Assembly (NCBI RefSeq): GCF_900103445.1
Contig: NZ_FNHS01000001.1
Coordinates: forward strand, 434,001 to 498,000
From: Methylobacterium phyllostachyos
GTDB taxonomy: Bacteria > Pseudomonadota > Alphaproteobacteria > Rhizobiales > Beijerinckiaceae
Direction of reading: 5' to 3'
DNA length: 64,000 nt
Of this stretch, positions 16,554 to 24,484 are shown piece after piece (within the stretch, counting starts at the first letter, position 1; each line of letters starts with the position of its first letter). Position numbers and translations under genes: made by a program. A model generated the notes under the pieces. It saw only the letters and a list, made by a program, of their open reading frames with translations, did not search any database and was not told the origin of the DNA.

Positions 16554-16718
16554 CGAGGGGGTCAGGTCCTCATGGCGTCAGGGGGTCAGTTTGCCGTGTC
16601 GCCTGACACCTGTAACGCTGGGACGAACGGCCGAAGCCGGTGGCCTGACAGGCCCGACGCTCGCTGATGTCGTAGGCCACCTGCAAGTGACCGGCGACTT
16701 CACGGCGAACGACGGGCC

Positions 16719-16994
16719 TCACCACTTTCGTTTGAGCACGTCCTGCAGCATCGAGCGGTCCAGCGTCAGGTCAGCGACCAGCCGCTTGAGCTTGCTGTTC
16801 TCGTCCTCCAGCTGCTTCAGCCGACGGATCTCCGGCACGCCCATCCCGACGAACTGCTTCTTCCAGCGGTAGAACGTCGGCTCGGACACGCCCATCTTCC
16901 GGCAGACCTCGTCCACCGTCGCGCCGTTCTCCGCCTGCCGTAGGGCAAAGGCGATCTGCTCGTTCGTGAAGCGTTTGCGAGGCATGACATCCAC
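16719..16994 (-). CDS. IS3-family orfA (second element)
   Basis: 91 residues: an HTH domain (TNEQIAFALRQAENGATVDE, MGVSEPTFYRWKKQF) followed by a leucine-zipper-like helix (LKQLEDENSKLKRLVADL). It binds the terminal repeats and can be fused to OrfB by -1 frameshifting. OrfB begins in the overlapping frame at 16725. The gene is intact but its orfB partner is split. Confidence 0.92.
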   Translation of the reverse strand: MDVMPRKRFTNEQIAFALRQAENGATVDEVCRKMGVSEPTFYRWKKQFVGMGVPEIRRLKQLEDENSKLKRLVADLTLDRSMLQDVLKRKW

Positions 16995-17082
16995 CCTCCT
17001 TCAGGATTCAGGATGCCCGAAAAACTTGCGCTCGGCCTGGACCAGTTTGCTGGGTCAGGGTCACCAGGACGAGGACGGACAG

Positions 17083-17358
17083 ATGGGAACGAAGCGGCAC
17101 AAGCCGGAGGATGTCGTCGCCAAGCTGCGGCAGGTGGATGTGCTGGTCTCGCAGGGCCAGAGCGTCGGGGACGCGATCCGCACGATCGGCGTGACGGAGG
17201 TTACGTACTATCGCTGGCGCAAGGAGTACGGCGGCCTGAAGAGCGACCAGGTCCGGCGCATGAAGGACCTGGAGACCGAGAACCAGCGGCTCCGGAAGGC
17301 GATCGCAGATCTCACGCTCGACAAGCTGATCCTGCAGGAGGCTGCCCGGGGAAACTGA
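17083..17358 (+). CDS. IS3-family orfA (outer element)
   Basis: 91 residues with an HTH (EDVVAKLRQVDVLVSQGQSV, IGVTEVTYYRWRKEYGG) and a coiled helix (RMKDLETENQRLRKAIADL). The ATG at 17083 lies 16 bases after the duplicated CCAG marking the edge of the inserted IS3, so the element's natural leader was split and its original promoter is now 3.4 kb away. Same subgroup as the element at 61612-62857. Confidence 0.92.
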   Translation: MGTKRHKPEDVVAKLRQVDVLVSQGQSVGDAIRTIGVTEVTYYRWRKEYGGLKSDQVRRMKDLETENQRLRKAIADLTLDKLILQEAARGN

Positions 17359-18153
17359 CCAGCCCCGCGCGCCGACGCGCCTGCATCGAGAATGTGATGG
17401 ACGTCCTGGACGTCTCCGAGCGCCGCGCATGCCGTGCGCTCGGTCAGCATCGTTCGACGCAGCGCAAGGTGCCGCGGGGCAGAGACGATGAGGCGGCGTT
17501 GACCACCGATCTCGTAGAACTGGCGCGCCGGTACGGGCGCTACGGCTACCGGAAGATCGGCGCGCTGCTGAAGGCGGCCGGCTGGTTGGTCAACGACAAG
17601 CGGGTCGAGCGGATCTGGCGGCGCGAGGGGCTGAAGGTGCCCGGCCGCCAGCCGAAGAAGGGCCGGCTGTGGGACGGGGATGGTTCCTGCATCCGGCTCA
17701 AACCGGAGCGGCGCGACCACGTCTGGGCCTACGACTTCGTCGAAGCGCGCACCCATCACGGGCGCAAGTTCCGGATGCTCAACGTCGTCGACGAGTTCAC
17801 CCGCGAATGTCTGGCGATCCGCGTTGCGCGCAAGCTGAAAGGAGCTGACGTGATCGACGTGCTCTCGGACCTGTTCATCCTGCGCGGCGTGCCCGAGCAC
17901 GTTCGTTCAGACAACGTCCTACGTAGCGAGGAAGGACGACTGGTCGGGCAACAGGTCTCCGTCCGCGAACATGCGCCCGCGGTGTGTTTGTCGTCAACGT
18001 CGATCCAGGCGGCTCCTGCCGATCCGGAAGAACTCTCGGCCATAGCGAACACAGGATCCAGCCGGCGCACGCGGCACCCTGGTCCTCACCGTCCTCAACA
18101 CGAGATGTCGATCCAGGCAGGAGACCCGAGCATTGTCTACAGGGTCGTGGCTC

Positions 18154-19431
18154 TCACGCCCTCACGGCTCTGCTGAGAGGGGTTCTCCCACCTGGCACCG
18201 GTCCCTCGACGAAGGGCCGGTAGTCGGCACCGGTCTTGATGACGGCGTGCACCACGCGCGCCATCTTGGCGGTGATCGCGGTCAGCGCCTTGCGCCGCAG
18301 GTCGGCATTGTGCCGGTCGCGGGCGATGTAGCGCTCGAACTTGTCGCGGAAGCCGTTCTCCCGCTGCCTGATGGCCACCTGCCCAGCCAGCCAGAGCGTA
18401 CGCCGGAGCCGGGCGTTGCCGTACTTCGACAGCTTGGTCTGGCCACGGAAGGTGCCGGATTGCTGGGTGGCCAGATCGAGCCCGCAGAACTTCAGGAACT
18501 GCCGGTGATGGCCGAAGCGGCGCAGGTCGCCGGCCTCAGCCAGGATGGTCAGGGCGTTGATCGGGCCGATGCCAGGGATGCGGCGCAGCAGCTTGTAGTC
18601 GGAGCTGTCGGTCAGGAGGGCGTCGGCCGTGGCCTCGATGGCGTCGCGCTGCCGGATTAGCCCGCGCGCCTCGCCGATGACGAGCCGGAACATGCTCACC
18701 GCCGGAGCGTCAGGCGGCACCGGCAGGCCGATCGAGCTGCGGGCCGTCTCGTAGATGTCGCCGAGCAGTTGCGCCTTAGCGACCTTGCGCCCGACGACAT
18801 CCCAGGCGGCGGCGATGAAGGCCTCCTTGCTCAGCGCGGTGATGCTGGCGGGCGTGGGGAAGCGATCGAGGAAGGCGAAAAACCAGTCCGAGCGGCTGTT
18901 GTGGCGGAAGCGGTCGACCTCCGGGAAGTACAGCGGCAGGTAGTGGGTCAGGATCCGATGCAGCACCTCGGTCTTCGCCCGCGAGACCGCGTCGTGCGTC
19001 TTGGACAGTTCCTGCACGTCGTTGATGCCGGCGGCGAGTGGATCGTGGTACACCTGCGAGGCGCCGATGCGGATCATGTGCAGCATGACCTGGGCGTCCT
19101 TCGGGTCGTTCTTGTCCCAGCCGTTGTGCAGGGCCTCGCGGGTGCGAGCGAGCCCCACGGAGGAGATCAGGCGCACGGCAAAGCCGGCCTGGAGCAGGCG
19201 CCAGGCGATCGGGCGGTGATAGTTGCCGGTGGCCTCGAAGCCGCAGGTCACCGGCTGGCCGAGATCAGAAAGGATCGCGATCAGACGGTCGTGCTCGGCG
19301 CGAGTGTTGAGGACGCTCAACCGGCGTCGTCGGCCGGAGCCGGGCACCTCGATGAGGACCTCGTTGCGGGCCTTGGCGACGTCGATGGCTACGAGAACGC
19401 CGGCCGGCGGCGTAAGCTGTGGTCTGGTCAT
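18154..19431 (-). CDS. IS110-family transposase (DEDD recombinase)
   Basis: 425 residues. The N-terminal RuvC-like DEDD domain shows VAIDVAKARNE, CGFEATGNYHR and DKNDPKDAQVM. The C-terminal transposase-20 domain has LLRRIPGIGPINALTIL and the serine-containing segment QQSGTFRGQTKLSKYGNARL. Proteins of this family recombine DNA under guidance of a bridge RNA made from the element's non-coding end. Full length and apparently intact. Translation starts at ATG 19431. Confidence 0.94.
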   Translation of the reverse strand: MTRPQLTPPAGVLVAIDVAKARNEVLIEVPGSGRRRRLSVLNTRAEHDRLIAILSDLGQPVTCGFEATGNYHRPIAWRLLQAGFAVRLISSVGLARTREALHNGWDKNDPKDAQVMLHMIRIGASQVYHDPLAAGINDVQELSKTHDAVSRAKTEVLHRILTHYLPLYFPEVDRFRHNSRSDWFFAFLDRFPTPASITALSKEAFIAAAWDVVGRKVAKAQLLGDIYETARSSIGLPVPPDAPAVSMFRLVIGEARGLIRQRDAIEATADALLTDSSDYKLLRRIPGIGPINALTILAEAGDLRRFGHHRQFLKFCGLDLATQQSGTFRGQTKLSKYGNARLRRTLWLAGQVAIRQRENGFRDKFERYIARDRHNADLRRKALTAITAKMARVVHAVIKTGADYRPFVEGPVPGGRTPLSRAVRA

Positions 19432-19504
19432 GGTCGATCCGTCTCCGGAATGAGGCTTCGAACACCGTCACTCTAGAGACCTGCTGATCGGCCATGACCG
19501 CCCA

Positions 19505-19544
19505 GGGCGGCGCGCTGCGCTCAGCATGGCTTCGCGCGCCGCCC
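19505..19544. ncRNA. Strong hairpin in the IS110 5' non-coding end, possible bridge RNA part
   Basis: GGGCGGCGCGC (19505-19515) pairs perfectly with GCGCGCCGCCC (19534-19544) across an 18-base loop. It lies inside the element, 74-113 bases upstream of the transposase start, where IS110-group elements encode their bridge RNA. Whether it is that RNA, or simply a subterminal inverted repeat, cannot be settled by eye. Confidence 0.35.
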
Positions 19545-19962
19545 CAGAACCGTCGAGCCATCTTCCCGATGTGCTACGGACCCGAGTTCATCGCCAAGTC
19601 GGTGCAGTCCTGGATTGCGGCTATTGGCGCGAAGGCCGCCTACATCGCGCCAGGCTCACCGTGGGAGAACGGCTTTGTCGAAAGCTTCAACGCGCGATTG
19701 CGGGATGAACTCCTGAATGGCGAGATTTTCTACACCATGAAGGAGGCGCAGATCATCATCGAAAGCTGGCGTCGGCACTACAACACGATCCGCCCGCACG
19801 GTGCGCTTGGCTACAAGCCACCAGCGCCGGAAGTGTTCGTGCCAGCCATGACCGCTTGGCCGGCTGCGCTCGCCCGACCGGCTCCGTCGGCCAAGCTACT
19901 CGTAGAGCAGAGGCCGACCCTGCACTAATCTTGAACTCGGACCACCTCGTGGGGGCAGGTCA

Positions 19963-20374
19963 GTAGATCTGGACCAAAATCACAGTGCCTGTCTTGAATT
20001 TGATAGAAAAATTGTAGATTTGATCCGAAAATATAGACATCTCGAATTATAAATTGCCGTCGTAATAACATACGCACTCGTGTGATGTGCGGAGCAGCCA
20101 ACGCTCGGACCACAGCCTTTGCGGATCATTCGCGATCTAATCTTGCGGCGGAACCTGCCTCTATGTCCGCTCCAGAGATTGCACCGGATAGAGCTGGATG
20201 GCAGCTATGAGCGCAAATCTGAACGGCCGGTTCTGCGCACACTGGAGCTTCGGCATGACGCAGTCTGGCCGAAAGAAGCTGGTCCGCTTTCGGTTCAATA
20301 TCAGAGTGTAGCGGACGAGTGCGCCGAGCAGTGTGGCTTGCAGCGGCCCTCTTCCACGTTGCACATGGCCGCTA
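19963..20374. other. AT-rich junction region right of the IS nest
   Basis: No gene is supported. The first 120 bases after the outer IS3 end are clearly AT-rich, then composition returns to that of the neighbours. It does not continue the gene fragment seen left of the nest. It contains the end of the cyo operon transcript, but I see no clear terminator. Confidence 0.4.
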
Positions 20375-20833
20375 TCACATCATCCGCATTCTCAGATTGA
20401 AGAGAACGACGAGCGTTCCGCCGACCATGAGGAGGACGATGAGCGTCGAGAACAGGATGAGCTGACGGTCGTCGCGCGCGGATCGTTTAAGGTTGATATG
20501 CAGGAAGCAGCGGAAGTGTACGAGCGCCTGGACTAAGGCGAGTCCGAGCACGAGGCCGAGCGCGGTCTGGGCGGCGAACCAATGCCAGTACACGAACCCG
20601 AAGGCGAGGCAGGTCAGCGTGAGGGCCAGCGCGTAGCCGATGACGTAGGTTATGAGGTCGACGTGCCTCGAGTGTAAGTCGTCGTCGGTGGGGCGTTCCC
20701 GCGCTGCAGGTGGATGCCCGTCCTCCAAACGTCGTCCCTTCCGCCCGATGATGAGACTGGACGCGCCGAGCAGGGCGGCGGCCCCGAGAGCCTTGGCTAG
20801 TACGGCGGCTCTCGTTTCGCTCCGCGCGCTCAT
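20375..20833 (-). CDS. cyoD: Cytochrome bo3 quinol oxidase subunit IV
   Basis: 152 residues, longer than the usual 110-130 because of a hydrophilic N-terminus. Three membrane helices: ITYVIGYALALTLTCLAFGF, QTALGLVLGLALVQALVHF and LILFSTLIVLLMVGGTLVVL. HFRCFLHI is the family signature between helices two and three. This subunit supports assembly of the CuB site in subunit I. ATG 20833 overlaps the cyoC stop (ATGA). Last gene of the cyo set. Confidence 0.88.
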   Translation of the reverse strand: MSARSETRAAVLAKALGAAALLGASSLIIGRKGRRLEDGHPPAARERPTDDDLHSRHVDLITYVIGYALALTLTCLAFGFVYWHWFAAQTALGLVLGLALVQALVHFRCFLHINLKRSARDDRQLILFSTLIVLLMVGGTLVVLFNLRMRMM

Positions 20834-21456
20834 CGCAAGATCCCCTGCAGGTAGACGACGGAGAAGATCCCGATCCAGATGATATCGAGAAAATGCCAGA
20901 ACAGACCGAGCCGCAGAAGGTTGAGCTTGACCCGATCGTCGAGCCCGAACACCCCGATTTGCACGAGCATCACCGCGATCCAGATACACCCGGCCGTGAC
21001 ATGCAGCCCGTGGGTGGGCACAAGGGCGAAGAAGGCCGAAAGGAATCCGCTCCGGTCCGGGGTTGCCCCGTTCGCAAACATCGTCTGGAAGTCGTTGAGT
21101 TCGAAGCCGAGGAAAGCGAGTCCGAGCACCAGGGTGAAGCAAAGCAATACGACGAGACCAGTGCGCGTCCGGTCGTACTTCATCGCGATCGAAGCAAGTC
21201 CAAACGTCAGGCTGCTGGTGAGCAGAAGCAGCGTCTCGATGAACGCCGGTCCGATTTTAAACTCGGCTTGTGGCCCTGGGGCTCCTGCGGTTGCGGAGAG
21301 CTGCGTCCCGTAGATGGCGAACAACAGCGCGAACAGCACCGCGTCACTCATCAGGAAGATCCAGAATCCGTAGATCCCGATCGCAGCCTCACTTGGTTCG
21401 ATGAGGTCGGAGCCGCGCAGATTCAAACCGACGTGGCGCAGTTGCGGAGCGCTCAT
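20830..21456 (-). CDS. cyoC: Cytochrome bo3 quinol oxidase subunit III
   Basis: 208 residues with five membrane helices. Family motifs include GIYGFWIFLMSDAVLFALLF near the start, FLGFELNDF in the middle, and THGLHVTAGCIWI and LFWHFLDIIWIGIFSVVYL at the end. The start was set at ATG 21456; the frame continues upstream but there it only overlaps cyoB. It overlaps the cyoB stop by four bases. Confidence 0.92.
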   Translation of the reverse strand: MSAPQLRHVGLNLRGSDLIEPSEAAIGIYGFWIFLMSDAVLFALLFAIYGTQLSATAGAPGPQAEFKIGPAFIETLLLLTSSLTFGLASIAMKYDRTRTGLVVLLCFTLVLGLAFLGFELNDFQTMFANGATPDRSGFLSAFFALVPTHGLHVTAGCIWIAVMLVQIGVFGLDDRVKLNLLRLGLFWHFLDIIWIGIFSVVYLQGILR

Positions 21457-23555
21457 GCCGGCACCGGCGCTGGGAAGGGCTCGGCGAGGCCGAAATTCTC
21501 CGGGCTCTCTTCCAGCCGCCGCGGGATCGGATGCGCGGAGGCAGCCTGATCGAGCCAGCGCCGGTCGGTTGCCTCGACCTCGGCCGCCGGAATGACCCGG
21601 TGCGTGTCGCGGACGAAGCTGCGGACGACCACCGTGATCCAGACACCCGCGAAGCCGAGGATCGTCATCCACCAGATGTGCCAGACGAGACCGAAGCCGC
21701 AGGCAGCGCCGCCCAGGCCGACGAACGGTCCAACCCAGCTATTCTTTGGGACGGTGATGTCGCGGTAGTGGTCGGCAGGCTTGTAGGCGCCGCGGGCGGC
21801 CTTGCGCCAGTAGAACGCATCTCGGCGTCCGACCTGCGGGATGGTCGCGAAATTGTATTCCGGCGGCGGTGCTGAGACCGACCATTCGAGGCTGCGCGCG
21901 TCCCACGGGTCGCCGACCGGGACACGGTTGCGCTCGCGCTCGCGCACGCTGACGACGAGCTGGACGAACAGGGTCGCGAGAGCGGTCAGCAGAAGAAAGG
22001 CGCCGACGACGGCGACGATGAGCCAGGGGCGGTAGTCCGGCTCGAACAACGCTTGGCTGCGCCGGGCCATGCCGCCGAGCCCGAGCACGTAGAGCGGCAT
22101 GAAGGCGAGATAGAACCCGACCACCCAGCAGACGAAGGAGATCTTGCCCCAGCCCTCGACGAGCCGGAAGCCGAACGCCTTGGGGAACCAGTACTGGTAG
22201 CCGGCGATCATTCCGAACAGCGTGCCGGGGATGATGACGTTGTGGAAGTGCGCGACCAGGAAGACGGTGTTGTGCACGACGTAGTCGATCGGCGGCACGG
22301 CGAGGAGGATGCCCGAGAAGCCACCGAGCACGAAGGTGACGATGAACGCGAGCGAGAACAGCATTTGCGTGGTGAAGCGGACCTCACCGCGGAACATCGT
22401 CCAGATCCAGTCATAGACCTTGACCCCGGTCGGAATGCCGATGGTCATCGTCGCGATGCCGAAGACCGCGTTGATGTTCGCGCTCTGTCCCATCGTGAAG
22501 AAGTGGTGCAGCCACACCGTGAACGAGAGCACGCCGATGGCCATCGTCGCGAGGACGAGGGACGTGTAGCCGTAGAGCTCTTTAGAGGAGAATGCGGAGA
22601 TGACTTCCGAGTAGACCCCGAACGCCGGCAGGACGATGATGTAAACCTCCGGATGGCCGAACAGCCAGAAGAGGTTCACATAGTTCATCATGTTGCCGCC
22701 GAGGTCGTTGGTGAAGAAGTGAAAGTCGGCATAGCGGTCGAGCGCCAGCAACGCGGTCGCGAGCGTGAGCGGCGGCATCGCGAAGATCATCAGGATCGAG
22801 GTACACAAAGCCGTCCACGAGAACAGCGGCATGCGCATCAGGTGCATCCCGGGGCAGCGCTTCTTGTAAATCGTCGCGGCGAAGTTCAGCCCGGAGAAAG
22901 TCGTGCCCAGCGAGGTGAGGGTCACCGCCCAGATCCAGTAGTCCGGGCCAACGCCGGGCTGGAACGCCTTGCCGGTGTAGGGCGGGTAACCCGACCATCC
23001 GCCGGTCGAGAATTCGCCGATGGCGAGCGAGATCATCACGAGGCCGGCGCCGCCGGCCGTGAGCATCAGGCTGATCGAGTTAAGTAGCGGGAAGGCGACG
23101 TCGCGGGCGCCGATCTGGAGCGGCACGACGTAGTTGATCAGCCCGGTCAGGAACGGCATCGCCATGAAGAAGATCATGATGGTGCCGTGCGTGCTGAACA
23201 GCTGAGCGAAATGCTCCGGAGCGACGATACCCGGCGCGTTAATGGCGAGCGACTGCTGCGTGCGCATTAGCACTGCCTCGATCAGCGCCCGGGTGAGCAT
23301 GACGCCGGCGATCACGACGTACATCACGCCGATCTTCTTGTGGTCGAGACTAGTTAGCCAGTCGAGGAACAGCGGGCGCCACCAGCGCATGTACGTCAGG
23401 AGCGCGACGACGCCGACGGCGCCGATGACGACCATCGCGCCGGCACCGGCGCCGATGAACTCGCTCAAGACCGGGTGATCGTAGGCCCGCACGAACGGCA
23501 GTGCCTTGGCGTCGAGGCGCCCGAACAGCCAATACCAGAGTTCATCGCCGCTCAT
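21453..23555 (-). CDS. cyoB: Cytochrome bo3 quinol oxidase subunit I
   Basis: 700 residues, a heme-copper oxidase catalytic subunit with about 15 membrane helices. Copper and heme ligand motifs are present: FSTHGTIMIFFMAMPFL (low-spin heme histidine), FGHPEVYIIVLPAFG (CuB histidine and the cross-linked tyrosine), WLHHFFTMG (the two CuB histidines) and VAHFHNVIIPG (heme ligands). The protein reduces oxygen to water with electrons from ubiquinol and pumps protons in the cytoplasmic membrane. It is somewhat longer than the E. coli form (663). The start at 23555 overlaps cyoA by four bases. Confidence 0.95.
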   Translation of the reverse strand: MSGDELWYWLFGRLDAKALPFVRAYDHPVLSEFIGAGAGAMVVIGAVGVVALLTYMRWWRPLFLDWLTSLDHKKIGVMYVVIAGVMLTRALIEAVLMRTQQSLAINAPGIVAPEHFAQLFSTHGTIMIFFMAMPFLTGLINYVVPLQIGARDVAFPLLNSISLMLTAGGAGLVMISLAIGEFSTGGWSGYPPYTGKAFQPGVGPDYWIWAVTLTSLGTTFSGLNFAATIYKKRCPGMHLMRMPLFSWTALCTSILMIFAMPPLTLATALLALDRYADFHFFTNDLGGNMMNYVNLFWLFGHPEVYIIVLPAFGVYSEVISAFSSKELYGYTSLVLATMAIGVLSFTVWLHHFFTMGQSANINAVFGIATMTIGIPTGVKVYDWIWTMFRGEVRFTTQMLFSLAFIVTFVLGGFSGILLAVPPIDYVVHNTVFLVAHFHNVIIPGTLFGMIAGYQYWFPKAFGFRLVEGWGKISFVCWVVGFYLAFMPLYVLGLGGMARRSQALFEPDYRPWLIVAVVGAFLLLTALATLFVQLVVSVRERERNRVPVGDPWDARSLEWSVSAPPPEYNFATIPQVGRRDAFYWRKAARGAYKPADHYRDITVPKNSWVGPFVGLGGAACGFGLVWHIWWMTILGFAGVWITVVVRSFVRDTHRVIPAAEVEATDRRWLDQAASAHPIPRRLEESPENFGLAEPFPAPVPA

Positions 23556-24484
23556 TGCTTGGCTTCCTTGTGGGCGGCATGTGCGCCCGCGTCGTCGAGG
23601 GCGATGATCGCCTTGAACAGGTCCGGCGTCACTGCGCCGTATCGGCTGGGCTCGGCCTGCACGGAGCGGACGGACAGGGCCTTGTAGGCGGGCATGTCGA
23701 GCGTCCGCCCATCGGTCTTGGCCCGCGCGAGCCAGGCACGGTAGTCGGTGGCTGGCTCGGCCCGAACCTGGAATTTTTGGTTCTGGAAGCCCATGCCGTT
23801 GAACTGCGTGTTCTCGCCGCGGAACGTGCCTGGTGCGCCGGCCGCAAGGTTCATCTGGGTGGTCATACCGGCCATCGCGTAGATCTGCCCGGCGAGCTTG
23901 GGGATGAAGAACGACTGCATCACCGTGCCGCTGGTCAGACTGATATGGACCGGGCGGTCGGCCGGGAAGACGAGCTCGTTGACGCTGGCCACCCCCTCCT
24001 CGGGGTAGATGAACAACCATTTCCAATCGAGGGCGACCGCTTGCACCTCCGTCGGCGGCAGAGCGGAGGCGAGGGGCTTGTATGGGTCGAGCCGATGAGT
24101 GTCGCGCCACAGGAACACGGCGAGCAACACCACGATGAGGATGGGCGGGATCCAGATCAATCCTTCGAGGGGCCAGTTGAAGCCCCATTGCGGTCGATAG
24201 GCGCTCTTGGTGTTCGACAGGCGATAATGCCAGGCGAAGAGCGGAGTGAGCAGTAGCACCGGCCCGACCACGAACAGCAGGATGCCGCAGACGATGAAGA
24301 ACAGGTGGCGCGTCTGGTCGGCGACTGGCCCGGCGGCACCGAGCATGCCGTGATCGAGCACGCCGCAGCCACCGAGCGGAAGCAGAGTGGCGACGACCAA
24401 AACGGGGGCAATCCGCGCGAGGGATGCTGATCGAAGGGCTGGGCTTGCGCCCTTGGATGGCGGGGATTCGACGGTGTTAGGCAT
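23552..24484 (-). CDS. cyoA: Cytochrome bo3 quinol oxidase subunit II
   Basis: 310 residues. The N-terminus ends in a lipobox (LLPLGGCGVL), then two membrane helices, then a cupredoxin-like domain (ALDWKWLFIYPEEGVASVNE, FFIPKLAGQIYAMAGM). The CuA ligands of cytochrome c oxidases are absent, so the donor is quinol. ATG 24484 was chosen because it overlaps the preceding GMC gene by only eight bases and gives a normal signal; an upstream in-frame start at 24514 would lengthen it by ten residues. The overlap ties the oxidase to the dehydrogenase gene as one transcript. Confidence 0.92.
   Translation of the reverse strand: MPNTVESPPSKGASPALRSASLARIAPVLVVATLLPLGGCGVLDHGMLGAAGPVADQTRHLFFIVCGILLFVVGPVLLLTPLFAWHYRLSNTKSAYRPQWGFNWPLEGLIWIPPILIVVLLAVFLWRDTHRLDPYKPLASALPPTEVQAVALDWKWLFIYPEEGVASVNELVFPADRPVHISLTSGTVMQSFFIPKLAGQIYAMAGMTTQMNLAAGAPGTFRGENTQFNGMGFQNQKFQVRAEPATDYRAWLARAKTDGRTLDMPAYKALSVRSVQAEPSRYGAVTPDLFKAIIALDDAGAHAAHKEAKQ

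Larger units (their letters stand above)
14389..16608 (-). mobile_element. IS21-family element, inserted in IS3 orfB
   Basis: 2220 bases, bounded by TATCAAGCGACA (14389-14400) and inversely TGTCAGGCGACA (16608-16597). Further inner repeats, such as CATGAGGAYCTGACCCCC, occur near both ends. A perfect 5-bp target duplication, CCTGT, lies at 14384-14388 and 16609-16613. It encodes istA and istB on the minus strand, both intact, so it looks functional and is probably the most recent insertion in this branch of the nest. Confidence 0.9.
13658..16725 (-). pseudogene. IS3 transposase orfB, interrupted by IS21
   Basis: The 5' part (16725-16609, starting GTG GTG AGG) and the 3' part (14383-13658) join in frame once the IS21 element and one CCTGT copy are removed. 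The junction reads QRYR-KRADPQVALRM, and the restored protein is 280 residues. The DDE catalytic residues are all in the 3' part: AMDFMSD, RVDNGPEF and ESFNGRLR. As it stands the gene cannot give a full transposase, although an ATG at 14425 inside the IS21 end could start a 255-residue product that keeps the catalytic domain. Confidence 0.85.
13629..17063 (-). mobile_element. Second IS3-family element, inserted in the left end of the outer IS3
   Basis: The ends are TGGAGTTGACCCCG...TGGTCCACGGCC at left and, inversely, TGACCCTGACCCAG...TGGTCCAGGCC at right, starting TG and ending CA as usual for IS3. A 4-bp direct repeat, CCAG, flanks it (13625-13628 and 17064-17067). Its genes run on the minus strand: orfA at 16719-16994 and orfB, which is itself interrupted by an IS21 element. 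Without the IS21 copy and one target repeat the element would be about 1.2 kb, normal for the family. Confidence 0.82.
17916..19577 (-). mobile_element. IS110-family element, inserted in IS3 orfB
   Basis: The boundaries are set by where the orfB reading frame stops and resumes: 17915/17916 and 19577/19578, a span of 1662 bases, with an uncertainty of a few bases because short matches (CTAC) occur near both ends. No inverted terminal repeats or target duplication are seen, as expected for IS110. One minus-strand transposase gene is present, with 146 bases upstream and 238 bases downstream of it inside the element. These non-coding flanks are where IS110 elements encode their bridge RNA. Confidence 0.8.
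17352..19928 (+). pseudogene. IS3 transposase orfB (outer element), interrupted by IS110
   Basis: The 5' part runs from about 17352 (KLTSPARRRACIENV) to 17915 and breaks in the second DDE motif after VRSDN. The 3' part resumes at 19578 with [12 protein letters not shown] and ends at 19928. Joining the two restores VRSDNGPEF exactly, with the first aspartate in AYDFVEARTHHGR and the glutamate in [12 protein letters not shown]. The insertion thus fell between the codons for N and G of the catalytic motif. Confidence 0.88.
13578..19962 (+). mobile_element. Outer IS3-family element (IS407-like), split by three later insertions
   Basis: The left end TGATCCGCCCCC...GTGGTCCG (13578-13604) and the right end, read inversely TGACCTGCCCCCACGAGGTGGTCCG (19962-19938), form terminal inverted repeats of the IS407 type. 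The element's own parts are 13578-13628, 17064-17915 and 19578-19962. They hold orfA (17083-17358) and both halves of orfB. A second IS3 element sits in the left end, and an IS110 element sits inside orfB. No matching target duplication flanks the element (left flank CAGGG, right flank GTAGA), so one side was rearranged after insertion. Confidence 0.8.

Noticed and set aside
22053..23087. Plus-strand open frame opposite cyoB
   Set aside because: The translation is a charged repetitive mirror of a membrane protein gene; no ribosome site or family.
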